Part shown: piece after piece, positions 34,864 to 46,800 of the stretch
Position numbering within the stretch: position 1 is the stretch's first letter
How the letters are laid out: every line of letters begins with the position of its first letter
Assembly: GCA_958496175.1 (NCBI GenBank)
Contig: OY292279.1
Location: 18,290,001-18,354,000 of the forward strand
Origin: Sisyra terminalis
Taxonomy: Eukaryota; Arthropoda; Insecta; Neuroptera; Sisyridae
Reading direction: 5' to 3'
DNA length: 64,000 nt
Program-made: the position numbers and the translations under genes
The notes under the pieces: generated by a model
The model's database searches: none
Told to the model about the DNA's origin: nothing
The model's input: the letters and a program-made list of their open reading frames with translations, nothing else

Positions 34864-35425
34864 GTTAGCACTATAATCTACCGGTACAGAGGGAAGATTA
34901 TTACCATTGTAACAAAACTGTCTTTAAGCTTGTTTTGTATTACAAAAATATTCATAACACCACACACATTGTTACAAAATATCACGGAAACTAGACCTAC
35001 TCAAATTAATATACATATGATTTTGTGGAGAGCTTAGGTAAATATTTCGAAATTACTGCTTACTTTTCTTGTTACAAAATTTTGTTGATCAGTGTTATGA
35101 TTAACTTTTTTTTTCAACGGAAACATGACCTTATATGGTGGTTTGGTTTCGGCCAAAACTGAGACTTATCCGAAATTCGGTTTCGGCCGCAAAAACTAGT
35201 TTCGGTCGGACACCAATTTGCAATCAAAAATGAAGTGCAACAACAATGTACACCAGAGTAAAAGGAAGTTATGTGGTGTTCTAATCAGTTGTTTTTTTAG
35301 CTCAAAAATCACAGTTCAATAAATAAGCAATTCATTAACGCCTCATATTCATTAATCTGAACTAAATCCGATGTGAAATCTTAATTTTTATTGCGTGTGA
35401 CAAATCAATTTAGTTGGAGCGCACT
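34864..35425. other. Spacer with a CGGTTTCGG repeat piece
   Basis: 35140-35215 contains another degenerate CGGTTTCGGCC/GCCAAAACT block. Nothing else is recognised. Confidence 0.4.
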
Positions 35426-35643
35426 TCACACGATCGAGGCGACAATGTAGCTATTGAAAATTAATTGAGTGGCTCTAATTATAAAGCCACAAATATATAC
35501 AAAACCGATACAAGATCCAAACACAATTGACACGGGGTCGTCGCGCCAAACCAAGGGATGAAAACCGCCCCTGTTCAAACCACGATAATATGAATGATAA
35601 TTAGGCCGCTCATGCTTTGTCCCCAAACGTGGGAAATCACTTC
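35426..35643 (-). CDS. Last exon of an unrecognised small membrane protein
   Basis: A minus-strand exon opens after a good acceptor (TTGTATTTTTAG) and continues for 71 codons to TGA. It begins GA of a split codon, then SDFPRLGTKHERPNYHSYYR, then GLNRGGFHPLVWRDDPV, a hydrophobic stretch SIVFGSCIGFVYICGFII and RATQLIFNSYIVASIV. One membrane segment lies near the C-terminus, preceded by a soluble, aromatic-rich part, which is the layout of small respiratory-chain or assembly subunits. I do not recognise the family. A possible first exon is ATGGCGAGAGTTG (35941-35929), which supplies a matching phase and would give MARVGSDFPRLG, but its donor (GTTCAA) is poor. Base composition is clearly less AT-rich than the flanks, supporting real coding. 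Confidence 0.5.
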
Positions 35644-36716
35644 CTAAAAATACAATTCACAATTCAATGCTACTCAATAAAATATTTTTAAAATATCACC
35701 ACTGATTTTCCATTCCCGAAAAATACATTCTACTAGGTAATTTTAGCGAAAACAATCCAAATAAAAAACTGTAGAACTATAGAAAGTATCCAAATTATAT
35801 CAGCAGCAATTCATGTGGTCGCTGAATTAAAACCACGATACCACGATTAAAAAAAAGGGAATAAATATTAGCGGTTCCCTCAATTGATAATGGCTTTGTA
35901 TATTTTATTAATCGCTTTTTTGTTGAACCAACTCTCGCCATGAACGATGCTAGCGGTTGTCAAGTTTTATTGGCGAAAAGGATAATCCTGGACACGGGAA
36001 TTGAATTAACCCGGAAATTATTTCCCCCTGTTCAAGTTTTCTTTATTTTTAAGCACACATACATTTTTACTGTGAACAATAATAGGCCTTTGATTAAATT
36101 ATTTGCTATGTTAGTACCTTTTATAACTTACCCTCAAGATATTTTTCAATTAAGTTTTGAGAAATTTTGCTATACCTCTAAAAATCACCAAATTATTGTA
36201 GTAATGAAGTATTGGCATTTATTGGCTATTGTATTGACCGTTGAAAATACCGTTTTTTTGCGGTCTCAGGTATATTACTGACACAAAAAATAAGTAAAAA
36301 CATTCACAGATTAAAATGTTAACAATATTTCTAAAATTAGTATGGAGAATTTGAGATATATAACTTTAATGGTGACCCGCGGAGTTAGGATACATTTCCG
36401 AAATGACCCGCAATAGCATTTGGGTTGGCCACCCCGGATTTAAAATATGCTGATTTTTGATATCTTAAAAATTACCATAGACATTTAATGAAAGGGTTTA
36501 ATTAATATTTAACTAGTAGGTATCCATTAATTTATTCTAATCGGCCTTCTTTTGAATGGTACTTTTATTATTAATAATTAATAGTAAAAAGGAAACCTTT
36601 TCTTCTGAAGAAAAATCAAATCAAGAAAGCTGTCTTTAAATTAGAACCAAAAGTAAAACCAGAATAAAATAATGGTACAACTATTAAGATTAGTCTTGTT
36701 TCTAACCTCCTTTATA
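35644..36716. other. Probable promoter side of the small membrane-protein gene
   Basis: 35900-36050 is less AT-rich and single-copy, and could hold its 5' exon and promoter on the minus strand. An overlapping plus-strand frame (35940-36281) is unrecognised. 36370-36450 has GTGACCCGCGG and GGTTGGCCACCCCGG, a trace of a hAT-like element. Confidence 0.35.
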
Positions 36717-37369
36717 TTATGTATACAATATATAAGATATATATATTGTGTATACAATATATAGGATATATTGCGGTCCAATTTATCTAGTATAATTTAA
36801 TATAATAATATATAAAAATCATACCATAAAAATAAATTTGAACAGAAGTTCAAACAAAAATATTCGTGACGTATTGCCAAGATACGTATTTCGATTGCGA
36901 AGCAATCTTCATCAGTGGTCATCAAGTAGTTTGGATCACTCCATAACTGCTTTGTGATGATCAATATTTATATTATCATCAATTTTTTTTTCTGTTCGAA
37001 AGAAAACTGATCAAAGTTTAGAAGAAATTATTTTGTTTTTAAGATATAAGAAAGAGTACTTTCTATTTTATGTACCTAAATATATTAAGTAAAAAGTAAT
37101 TTTGTCTTGAATCTTTTTTTTTATTTAATCAAATTTGATTTGATTGATTTGACTGCTTGAGAATCATCACAAAGCAGTAACGGAGTGATACAAACTACTC
37201 GATGACCACTGATGAAGATTGCTTGGCAATCGAAATACGTATCTGGGCAATACGTCACGAATATTTTTGTTTGAACTTCTGTTCAAATTTATTTTTATGG
37301 TATGATTTTTATATATTATTATATTAAATTATACTACATAAATTGGACCGCAATATATCCTATATATCA
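36717..37369. mobile_element. Palindromic hammerhead-like retroposon, large copy
   Basis: Arms of about 240 bp are inverted copies, separated by about 170 bp (36975-37150) that also occurs at 32905-33110. Each arm keeps CTGATGA, the GATTGC/GCAATC hairpin, GAAA, and the ACGTAT/ATACGT stem ending GTC (minus arm 36925-36870, plus arm 37210-37258). The minus hairpin loop reads TTC instead of TTG. The outer left end duplicates GTATACAATATATA; the right end is cut by the hAT fragment at 37370. Confidence 0.68.
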
Positions 37370-37450
37370 GGGGTTCTCAATCTTTTTGAGCCCGCGGCGC
37401 ATTTACAAGGTTAGTATTTGGTCACGGCGCCCTACTTTAGTAAGCTATTT
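37370..37450 (+). mobile_element. hAT terminal fragment
   Basis: Begins CAGGGGTTCTCAATC, a typical hAT terminus, followed by GCCCGCGGCGCATTT. The other end is missing; the sequence runs into the TA microsatellite. Confidence 0.55.
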
Positions 37451-37457
37451 GGATATG

Positions 37458-38049
<592 letters not shown>

Positions 38050-38057
38050 ATTAATAT

Positions 38058-39395
38058 TAGTGTGGGTCAAAAAAATCGATTATTTTTTTTTACAAGTGAC
38101 ACGGAAAAATGGGTTGCTAGACACCTTAAAAAAATTCTCACCAAGTATGAGCTTTTAATTTTAATAGGAAGAACCTCCGCATCGCAGTTTTGTATTTTTT
38201 TCTCAGTCCAATAGAAAAGAATTCATACCTCATCATTTATCGATTATACAGAAAAATGGTCTGAAAGATTTTTTTAGGAAATTCAATGCTCTACAAAAAA
38301 GGTAATCTTATATTTTTTCCGTAAGCCTCACCATTTGAAAGATATTAAGGATTTAATTTTGATTATTTTAAGACAAATTTCATTTTTGTTTATGAATTTT
38401 ATAACTCGACAATAACTGACTCTTATACAATGCGCAATATAAAATTTGTTGGAAATTAACTGCTCTATAAAAATGGTTTCTTATGTTTTGGCGATTAAAT
38501 TAACTCTTCAAAAGATATTCATCATCAAACTTAAAAATCGTTAACAAAAAACGAAGAGCAATTTCGATTTTTATTGCAAGTTGTCAAAGAGCATCGAAAA
38601 AGTTACCCAACTTGCAACAAAAACTTGTTTATAACTAATTGGACATTGTTTTTCTCTAATACTGAAATATATCATAATTATGTATAATGAAAACTTTACT
38701 TTTTTTATTAATAAATATTTAACTTAGCGATAAATAATGTACAATTTATATTTTTTAAATGGAGACCAATATACTTAAGCATAAAAAAAAACTTGAAAAA
38801 TACTTTGAAGTTTCGCAGTTGATAAAAACTATAATTCGTGTAAATTTTCTCAAAAATTATAAATTAAATTGAAATTTTTCGAATATCTCATCAAAAACTT
38901 TTAAAACCCGTACACATGAAAGTTTGATGATGAATATCTTTTGAAGAGTTAATTTAATCGCCAAAACATAAGAAACCATTTTTATAGAGCAGTTAATTTC
39001 CAACAAAAATTTGTATTGCGCATTGTATAAGAGTCATTTATTGTCGAGTTATAAAATTCATAAACAAAAATGAAATTTGTCTCAAAATAATCAAAATTAA
39101 ATCCTTAATATCTTTCAAATGGTGAGGCTTACGGAATAAATATAAGATTACCTTTTTTGTAGAGCATTGAATTTCCTAAAAAATTCTTTCAGAACTTTTT
39201 TCTGTACAATCGATAAATGATGAGGTATGAATTCTTTTCTATTGGACTGAGAAAAAAATACAAAACTGCGATGCGGAGGATCTTCCTATTAAAATTAAGA
39301 GCTCATACTTGGTGAGAATTTTTTTAAGGTGTCTAGCAACCCATTTTTCCGTGTCACTTGTAAAAAAAAATAATCGATTTTTTTGACCCACACTA
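38058..39395. mobile_element. Foldback hAT-type element with long arms
   Basis: A 1,338-bp element whose first and last roughly 500 bases are near-perfect inverted copies. Ends are TAGTGTGGGTCAAAAAAATC and complement. It is flanked by perfect ATTAATAT duplications (38050-38057 and 39396-39403). The 8-bp duplication and TAG start match the TAGGGTGATT foldbacks at 50121 and 57841. It has no coding capacity; the frame at 39239-39460 is a by-product of the arm. Confidence 0.85.
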
Positions 39396-39403
39396 ATTAA
39401 TAT

Positions 39404-40828
39404 ATAAAAATATTTGCATTTCAAAAAGACACTACGTTGTTGAGAGATAAATTTTGTCACCTTTTATATGGTCCAACTGTGAATAATTAATTAATGAAAA
39501 TTTAAAGTAATATCTACTAGTAAACGAGTTCTATCGGTTTCCAATTTCGGATTGAAACAAAACAACAGTTTTTCTCACTTTTCATCACTTTCATTATTGA
39601 TCGAACCTCTAGACAAGGTAGCTGCATTTCCCGGATTCGTCTTAAAGGGGGATGAATTTGGTTACCGTAGCGATGCGATTATACGTCAGATTCTTATACA
39701 AATTTCGTATTAGCATTTTCATGTTCGAGTAAAGTTTTCAAGCAGGTTTTTCACGACAAAAACCAATGGAGGAAAAATCAATGGTGAACTTATGATATGC
39801 CGATGGTCAAGTGCATCCGATGCCTTTAAATAGCAATATTCTATTAAAGATCTTCCTTAATGATGCTGGTAGAACCATCAGCTTAAAGCCTAAAGGCTAG
39901 TAGGACCGGGTTTACATTTTATATTTTTATTTCATAGAATCAAGGAAATTTTTGAGTTTGTATTTCAAATTCAAAAGAATTGCCATACTTGACCTGATAG
40001 ACCGACCTAAGTGATATGTCTTTTACTTTTAGTTTTGTCATTGGACCCAACTAACCTACGAGTATTGAACTTATTTAAAAAATTACAAACTGAATAATCA
40101 TTATCAGTAGTTAAATTCCAATAGTTTATAATTTTATACATTGTGCTAGTATAAAAGAGGTTCCCTTTTATAAAAAAGAAGCCAATTTCACCCCTTTCCA
40201 GATTGTTTTTTTTCGGTTTACCCTGTTTGTGATAGGAAATTTGTTTAAAAAATCAATAAGCCGCACACAAACATCAACAACATTTAAAACCATTAACGTG
40301 AGATCTGCAAATAACGAGCAATTTCACAGATACTTGAATACGAGCTTTTGGGGGTGCCGTGTCACTTGCAGCAATCAACCCTCCTGTGACGTCTGCACAA
40401 AACAACCCTCCACAAGTCAATTGCAGTCGTAAACCGCACATCCCTTGTCAAAAACTACCCTTGTGCCAAGCCAATGAAACGGCGTTATCCTTTTGCGAAA
40501 ACCAACGATTGGTGGTGCTTTACAGCACGGACAACCCTGAATCAATAACACCAAGCCATACCATTTTCACCCTTATTCCCGTTGCACCATAATTGTGAAA
40601 TTCGCACGTTGACGATTTGAGGGAATTCGCGATGACAATTGTCGGGAGTGGGTGTACCTAAGTGATTATTGCGTTATAAAACAGATCCCTGGGGATTCAG
40701 CGTAATTTGTTTGTGCACCCTGAACGTGATAGTTTGGCTTTTGTTTTGCAACAATTGAAATTTCGATAATTTTCCTGTTATTGTTGGGATTTGGTACGAT
40801 TTAAAAAATTGTGGTGTTTAATTGGACA
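39404..40828 (+). promoter_or_regulatory. Upstream region and promoter of the bHLH gene
   Basis: Mostly single-copy and less AT-rich than the surroundings from about 40200. A TATA box TATAAAA is at 40675-40681, with an initiator-like TTCAGC about 20 bases downstream (near 40697), giving a 5' UTR of about 130 bases. CAATTG E-boxes occur near 40420, 40636 and 40752. Open frames at 40229-40592 show no domain. A trace of MITE ends was not found. Promoter and E-box use are inferred. Confidence 0.5.
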
Positions 40829-43800
40829 ATGAGTCGATCTCAACTACCAGATTCATCATCTTCGCCACCTCTTAAGTAAGTTTTTAGAGAGTATTATTGA
40901 AACCCAGTTTAGGTATCTATTGTTATAGAACTTCTTAAAACACAAAACAGCTACTGGATTACTTTAAAACTATTAGTTTGTATTCTTTAAATACCTTAAT
41001 ATCTTGCAATTGCGCCATTTGTCGTTATTTGGAACCCGGAATGTAGCCTCCCTTAAAGTATCTGAAAAAGAAGATAGTAAAATAAATTCCTAATAAAAGT
41101 GTAAAAAATAATCCTTGAATACATTGTGTGAAATTATTACTTATTAATGCATGAAGAGCTCATGTAATTGTAATTCCTGAGGATAAAAGAATTACTGTAT
41201 TTAATAAAGGAATTTGTATCAGACTAAAAGCTTGAATTCTTTGAGGTGGTCATATTGCTCCTAATTCAATTGAAGGAGATAAACTTCTGTGAAAAAATGC
41301 TCAAAAAAATATAATCAAAAAAAAATACTTCAGAAGTAATAAATAAAGTTATTTCTCATCGTAAACCTAAAGTTACAATAAAGAATGATTTTTTTTTGAC
41401 TTTTTTTTTTTTTTTTTTTTGGGTCCCATCGTGAAATTTTGTTGGAAATACCAAAAAAAAAAAAATTCTGAAAGTTTGAGCCCTTAATATTAATTTTAAG
41501 TCCTCGACCAAGACGTGTAAAGATTTCCCATTGAAAATACACGGAAACTGATTTTTTTATTTTTAAATTTCTATATCTCAGCGGCATTTCATGGGATCGC
41601 TTTTACCGAAGATGATTTTTTCTCAGAATTAAACGCTCTACAAAAGTGCCCATTGCGACAAAGTCGTAACTCACACCGACAGGAACTTTTTTGTAGGAAA
41701 TCAAATTCTCTACAAGTTTTTCATTCATAATTTTTCCGTAGCTCTTGTTATTTACGAGATAAATGCAAAAAAAACGCGAATTTTATGGAAAAATCAGGTT
41801 CAGGGACCCGTACTACCTCACCGGTGTGAGTTACGACTTTGTCACAATAGGCACTTTTGTAGAGCGTTTAATTCTAAGAAAAAACCATCTTCGGTAAAAG
41901 CGATCCCATGAAATGCCGCTGAGATATAGAAATTTAAAAATAAAAAATCAGTGTCCTTGTATTTTCAATGGGAAATCTTTACACGTCTTGGTCGAGGACT
42001 TAAAATTAATATTAAGGCCTCAAACTTTCAGAAAATTATTTTTTTGGTATTTTCAATAAAATTTCACGATGGGACCAAAAAAAGTAAAAAAAAAAAAACC
42101 CTTATATTGTAATACAATATAAGTAAGTCCTTGATAAGTTCCTTCACGTGTAATATCACGTCATCATTGATATATTGTTAAAATTGTAATTAAATTACCT
42201 AATAGTAATAAACTATTATTATACTGATGGAATCATATAATTAATCCTGATACTGAAAAAAAGCTCCTAAAGCTCTAGTTAATGGTCAAGGGCTGTAATC
42301 TACTAAATGAAAAGGATGATTTAAATGTGTTGCCATTTCTCTAGAGTATGAAGTTCTTAGGATAGCAATTAGCATTAATTCATTCCATTGTTAAAAATGA
42401 TCTTTATTAATTGGAAACTTAAGCCCATTTCTCATCCATGGATAACCATGGACCTGTAAAGCAGGCCATTCACGCTCCGACTTGCAGTCCAACTAGTGGT
42501 TCGACTTTCGAAGTTAAATCTAAAGTCGGACCGTGAATGGTTTTGTTGGAAGTTGGATGTCAAGTCGGATCATTTAGGTGATCCAACTAGTTGTCCGACT
42601 AGTCGGACTGCCAGTCGGGGCGTATATTATTCGACTAAACTTGATCCTGTTGGTGTGAAATGCGCCTAAGACAAAAAACCAGGATTCATTGGAAATTTAT
42701 TTGGTTACAGTTTAAACTATTCGTCGGTGCAAAATGGCTTTGATGTTAATGAAGATGATGTCTCGGATTTGCCATCTTGTGTATATGCTAATCGATCGCG
42801 AACGCATGCGCTGCAGCATGCCTATCTTCACAGCTTACAGACGCATTCCAACCATTGTTCAGGTTTGAAAAAAAATATTGCATGTATTTAAATAAAACTT
42901 ATCTAGTAATTACAATTTCCGATGGAAACAATTATGGTTTTCATTGAAAACGTCATCTAGCTATAAAAAAATGCAGGAAAACACTCTGAGTATAAGAATT
43001 CATAAGAGCCATAAGTCATAAGAAGTCCCTCATCATTTTTCTTATGAAACTTTTTTTTTCAAGTAAAATCAAAGAGTATAGGCCGATTTGTATGGTGAAA
43101 ATGCCCCCGCGGCTTTTTCGATTCAAACTCAGGGGACCGTTTTGATAATAAATAAAAAAAAATTAGCCAAATTTTCAGCTTTTTACCGCAAGTGGTTTTC
43201 GAGTAATTCGAAAAAAAAAACATTTTTTGATTTTTTTTAAATAGTAAAATTTAAAATTAATCGATAAATTGGTTGTGTCCATATTTGACATAATTTTATT
43301 TATTTTTACTAGGATAGTGGATATGAAAGGATGTAGATCCATGTACTAATTATTAATTTTGCGACACGTTTCGGTCTTTTATTAGACCTTCATAAGGCTT
43401 CTTAATCACAATACCATCGAAATTTTATTTCTTTATCGCACACATACATTACAAATTTTTTATTTACTAAAATTTATTTTCATTAAAATTATTTATAAAA
43501 CTAGTTAAAATCGTGGTAATTAAACATTTTAAAAAAGGCAACGATACAAATCATGGGTTGTATATTGCACTTATAAACTCTAATTTCTATATAACTCTTA
43601 TAAACTTTTAATGAAAATAAAATTTAATACATAAAAACATTTTTAATGTAAATAAAAACTTTGTAATGTATGTGTGCGATAAAGAAAAAAAATATGATTT
43701 CCTACAAAAAAGGTCCTGTAGACCAAATCGCTAAAATCAATATTAAACGAGATATTAAGCCTTGAATTGATATTTCTGTGAAATTTTTGCCGATCATTGA

Positions 43801-46800
43801 TTTAAAGTTTAAATCAATGAAAAATCAATTCAAGGCTTAATATCTCGTTTAATATTGATCTTCGCGATTTGGTCTACAGAAAGTTTTTTGTAGGAAATCA
43901 AATTCTCTACAAGTTTTTCATTTATAATTTTTCCGTAGCTCTTGTTATTTACGAGATAAATGCAAAAAAAAACGCGAATTTTATGGAAAAATCAGGTTCA
44001 GTGGCCCGTACTACCTCACCGGTGTGAGTTACGACTTTGTCGCAATGGGCACTTTTTTAGAGCGTTTAATTCTGCGAAAAAACCATCTTCGGTAAAAGCG
44101 ATCCCATGAAATGCCCCGGAGATATAGAAATTTAAAAATAAAAAATCAGGGTTTCCGTGTATTTTCAATGGGAAATCTTTACACGTCTTGGTCGAGGACT
44201 TAAAATTAATATTAAGGGCTCAATTTTTCAGAGATTTTTTTTTGATATTTTCAACAAAATTTCACGATGGGACCAAAAAAAAAAAGAAAAATAAAAATCA
44301 CCCTAATCTACATCCTTTCATGTCCACTATCCTACTAAAAATAAATAAAATTTAAAATTAATAACCTACAATTTTTTTTCTCATTCGTAGGAGTAAAAGG
44401 CATGAAAAAATATTTTTACTATGATTTCCAGATGGAATGTCGATTTTTCAGGACCGAAATAAAACTAAAATTAATGTTTTGAGTGCGTTTTTAAAAAGTG
44501 TCCACCACCATTTTTTCTCAAAAAACGTTTTTAGTCCTCCTCTATACTCAGTTAGTTTTTCAAATTTTTTGATATGGTGGAACATTATGAAAAAAATAAA
44601 AACTGATTTTTTCCTATCTCTCATGCTTAAGCATACTTATTCATTTTTTCGGTAAAGTAATATGAAGATACAGTATAATCTCACTAATCCGGAACTTCGA
44701 TAGATCGACATGTCCAATAATCCGGCACCCTTCGCCCACGCCTCCCACGCCCCTCTATACCTGTGCCTTCATTTATTTCTTCTATGAAATGCTTTATTTT
44801 ATTCATTATCTATGACTTTTTCACTATAATCCAGTAATCCGAACATTTCAATAATCCGGCACCTTCCGGTTTTTAATAGTGCCGAATTAGTGAGATTACA
44901 TTGTAATTATTTTTCAACTCAAAATATATATACACTTCATTAAACTATTCAGAAAATTAAGAAATTGTCATTAAAAATTATTTTTCATGCAATTATTCCT
45001 TGAAATACATAATAATATATTTTTATTAGCTCTAATTATTGTACAATGTTTATAAATCGAATAAGGCGGCTATTAAAATGAGCCCTTCCTTATATTGCTA
45101 TTTTGAAATTGATTGAAGAGGATAAATATATTAATTTGAGATATATTAATGTAGTTTAAATACAACAAAAGTCAAATAATTAGTTTTAGAATAATGATAG
45201 TCAAGCAAACGCAAACATTATAGAATAATTATCTTCAATATTACTTTACCAAAAAAAAAAATTATGAATAAGTGGGCTTAAGTATGAGAGATAAGAAAAA
45301 AAACAGTTTTTATTTTTTTTCATAATGTTCCACCACATCAAAAAATTTGAAAAAAAATACTGAGTATAGAGAAGTACCAAAAATGTTTTTTGAGAAAAAA
45401 TGGCGGTGGACACTTTTCAAAAAATTAATTTTAGTTTTGTTTCGGTCCTGAAAAATCGACATTCCATCTGGAAATCACAGTAAAAATATTTTTTCATGCC
45501 TTTTACTCTTAAAAATGAGAAAAAAAAATCCATTTTATTAATTTTAAAATTTAATGGTAAAAAAAAAATCGAAAAATATGTTTTTTTTCGAATTATTCGA
45601 AAACCGCTTGCGATAAAAAGTTGAAAATTTGGTTAAACTTTTTTTATTTAGTATCAAAACGATCCCCTGAGTTTGAATTGAAAAAGCTGCGGGGGCACTT
45701 TTACCATACAAACCAGCCTATACCCTTTACTATATAGGTATTCAGAGGATAGTTGTTGGAGCGGGCAAATGAGTTAATACTTTTTGTTTAACGCGACGTT
45801 TCGCAATGATTTATTGCTTCTTCAGGCGTTCTAAGCGTACGATATTAACTTTGTTATATGTAGTTAGAAGTTATATGCTTATACTCCACTGATTATCCTA
45901 TATGCTGTTGATAAACCAATCAAGGTTGAGAATATCATGTGCTTACCCTAAGAGCTTTGTGTTTATTTTTTATATGTACTAGTATAGAACTCGTTACGCT
46001 CCATCCTAACGGAAAGTATTACGGATAGAGATCAGCTGCTTTAACTACAATGAAATAACGTTTTGGTGGAGAAGAGTGAGCAAGTGAGATCTGTTGAGTT
46101 TAGTAGTCAAAAGTAACGCAAGTTATAGTATGCATGGAATGAATGCGGATTGAGTGAGAGAGATGATTAAATATATTATTTATTGCCGAAAAAAAATATT
46201 TCGTAAAAAATATGATGAGGGATCTATCTCCGTAGGAACTGTAAGCTCCCTAACCACATATTTTTTTATAGAAACGAATAATTCAAATGAGGTGCACGAA
46301 ATGGCAGCATCCCCATCAAATGTAGACTATTTTTCAAGATCACCATACCGTGTGCAACGCCACGCTGCCAACATCCGAGAAAGGAAACGGATGCTGAGGT
46401 CTGCTATTGGGAGTCCAAATTGGTATAAACTTTAAACCGTGAGGTCTCAATTAGAAATCAAAGAAAAAGAATAACATTTTAATACATTTAGAGACATAGA
46501 ATCTTTCGTAATTTTAAATCACTCTCTAGTTTACTTTGCATGAACGACTCGAATTGTCTGAAGTATTATAGTTTGTTGAACTAAGTTCGTTTATTACATG
46601 TTTTTAGCAGTATAAACTCTGCTTTCGATGAGCTTCGAGTTCACGTGCCAACGTTCCCCTACGAAAAGCGGCTCAGTAAAATAGATACCCTACGCTTGGC
46701 CATCGCCTACATCGCTTTATTACGAGAGGTAAGTCATGCAATATAGTTTATATCAGAAACAATTCATTCCAGAAGTTTTGAAAGACCTTAGGGCAGTGTT

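Larger units (their letters stand above)
43075..45726. mobile_element. Large nested foldback element in bHLH intron 2
   Basis: Left end GTATAGGCCGATTTGTATGG and right end complement CCATACAAACCAGCCTATAC define an outer inverted repeat. Arms are 43075-43250 plus 44360-44650 on the left and 45262-45726 on the right. The left arm is split by a second foldback (about 43296-44355, ends TTTTTACTAGGATAGTGG and complement), which itself holds hAT-foldback and palindromic pieces. The central loop holds the pogo-like MITE at 44671-44903. The frame at 44437-44655 is arm sequence. Confidence 0.65.

Noticed and set aside
41080..42400. Functional cox3 gene
   Set aside because: It uses TGA as Trp, is split by a transposon and lacks its last third, so it is a nuclear mitochondrial insertion.
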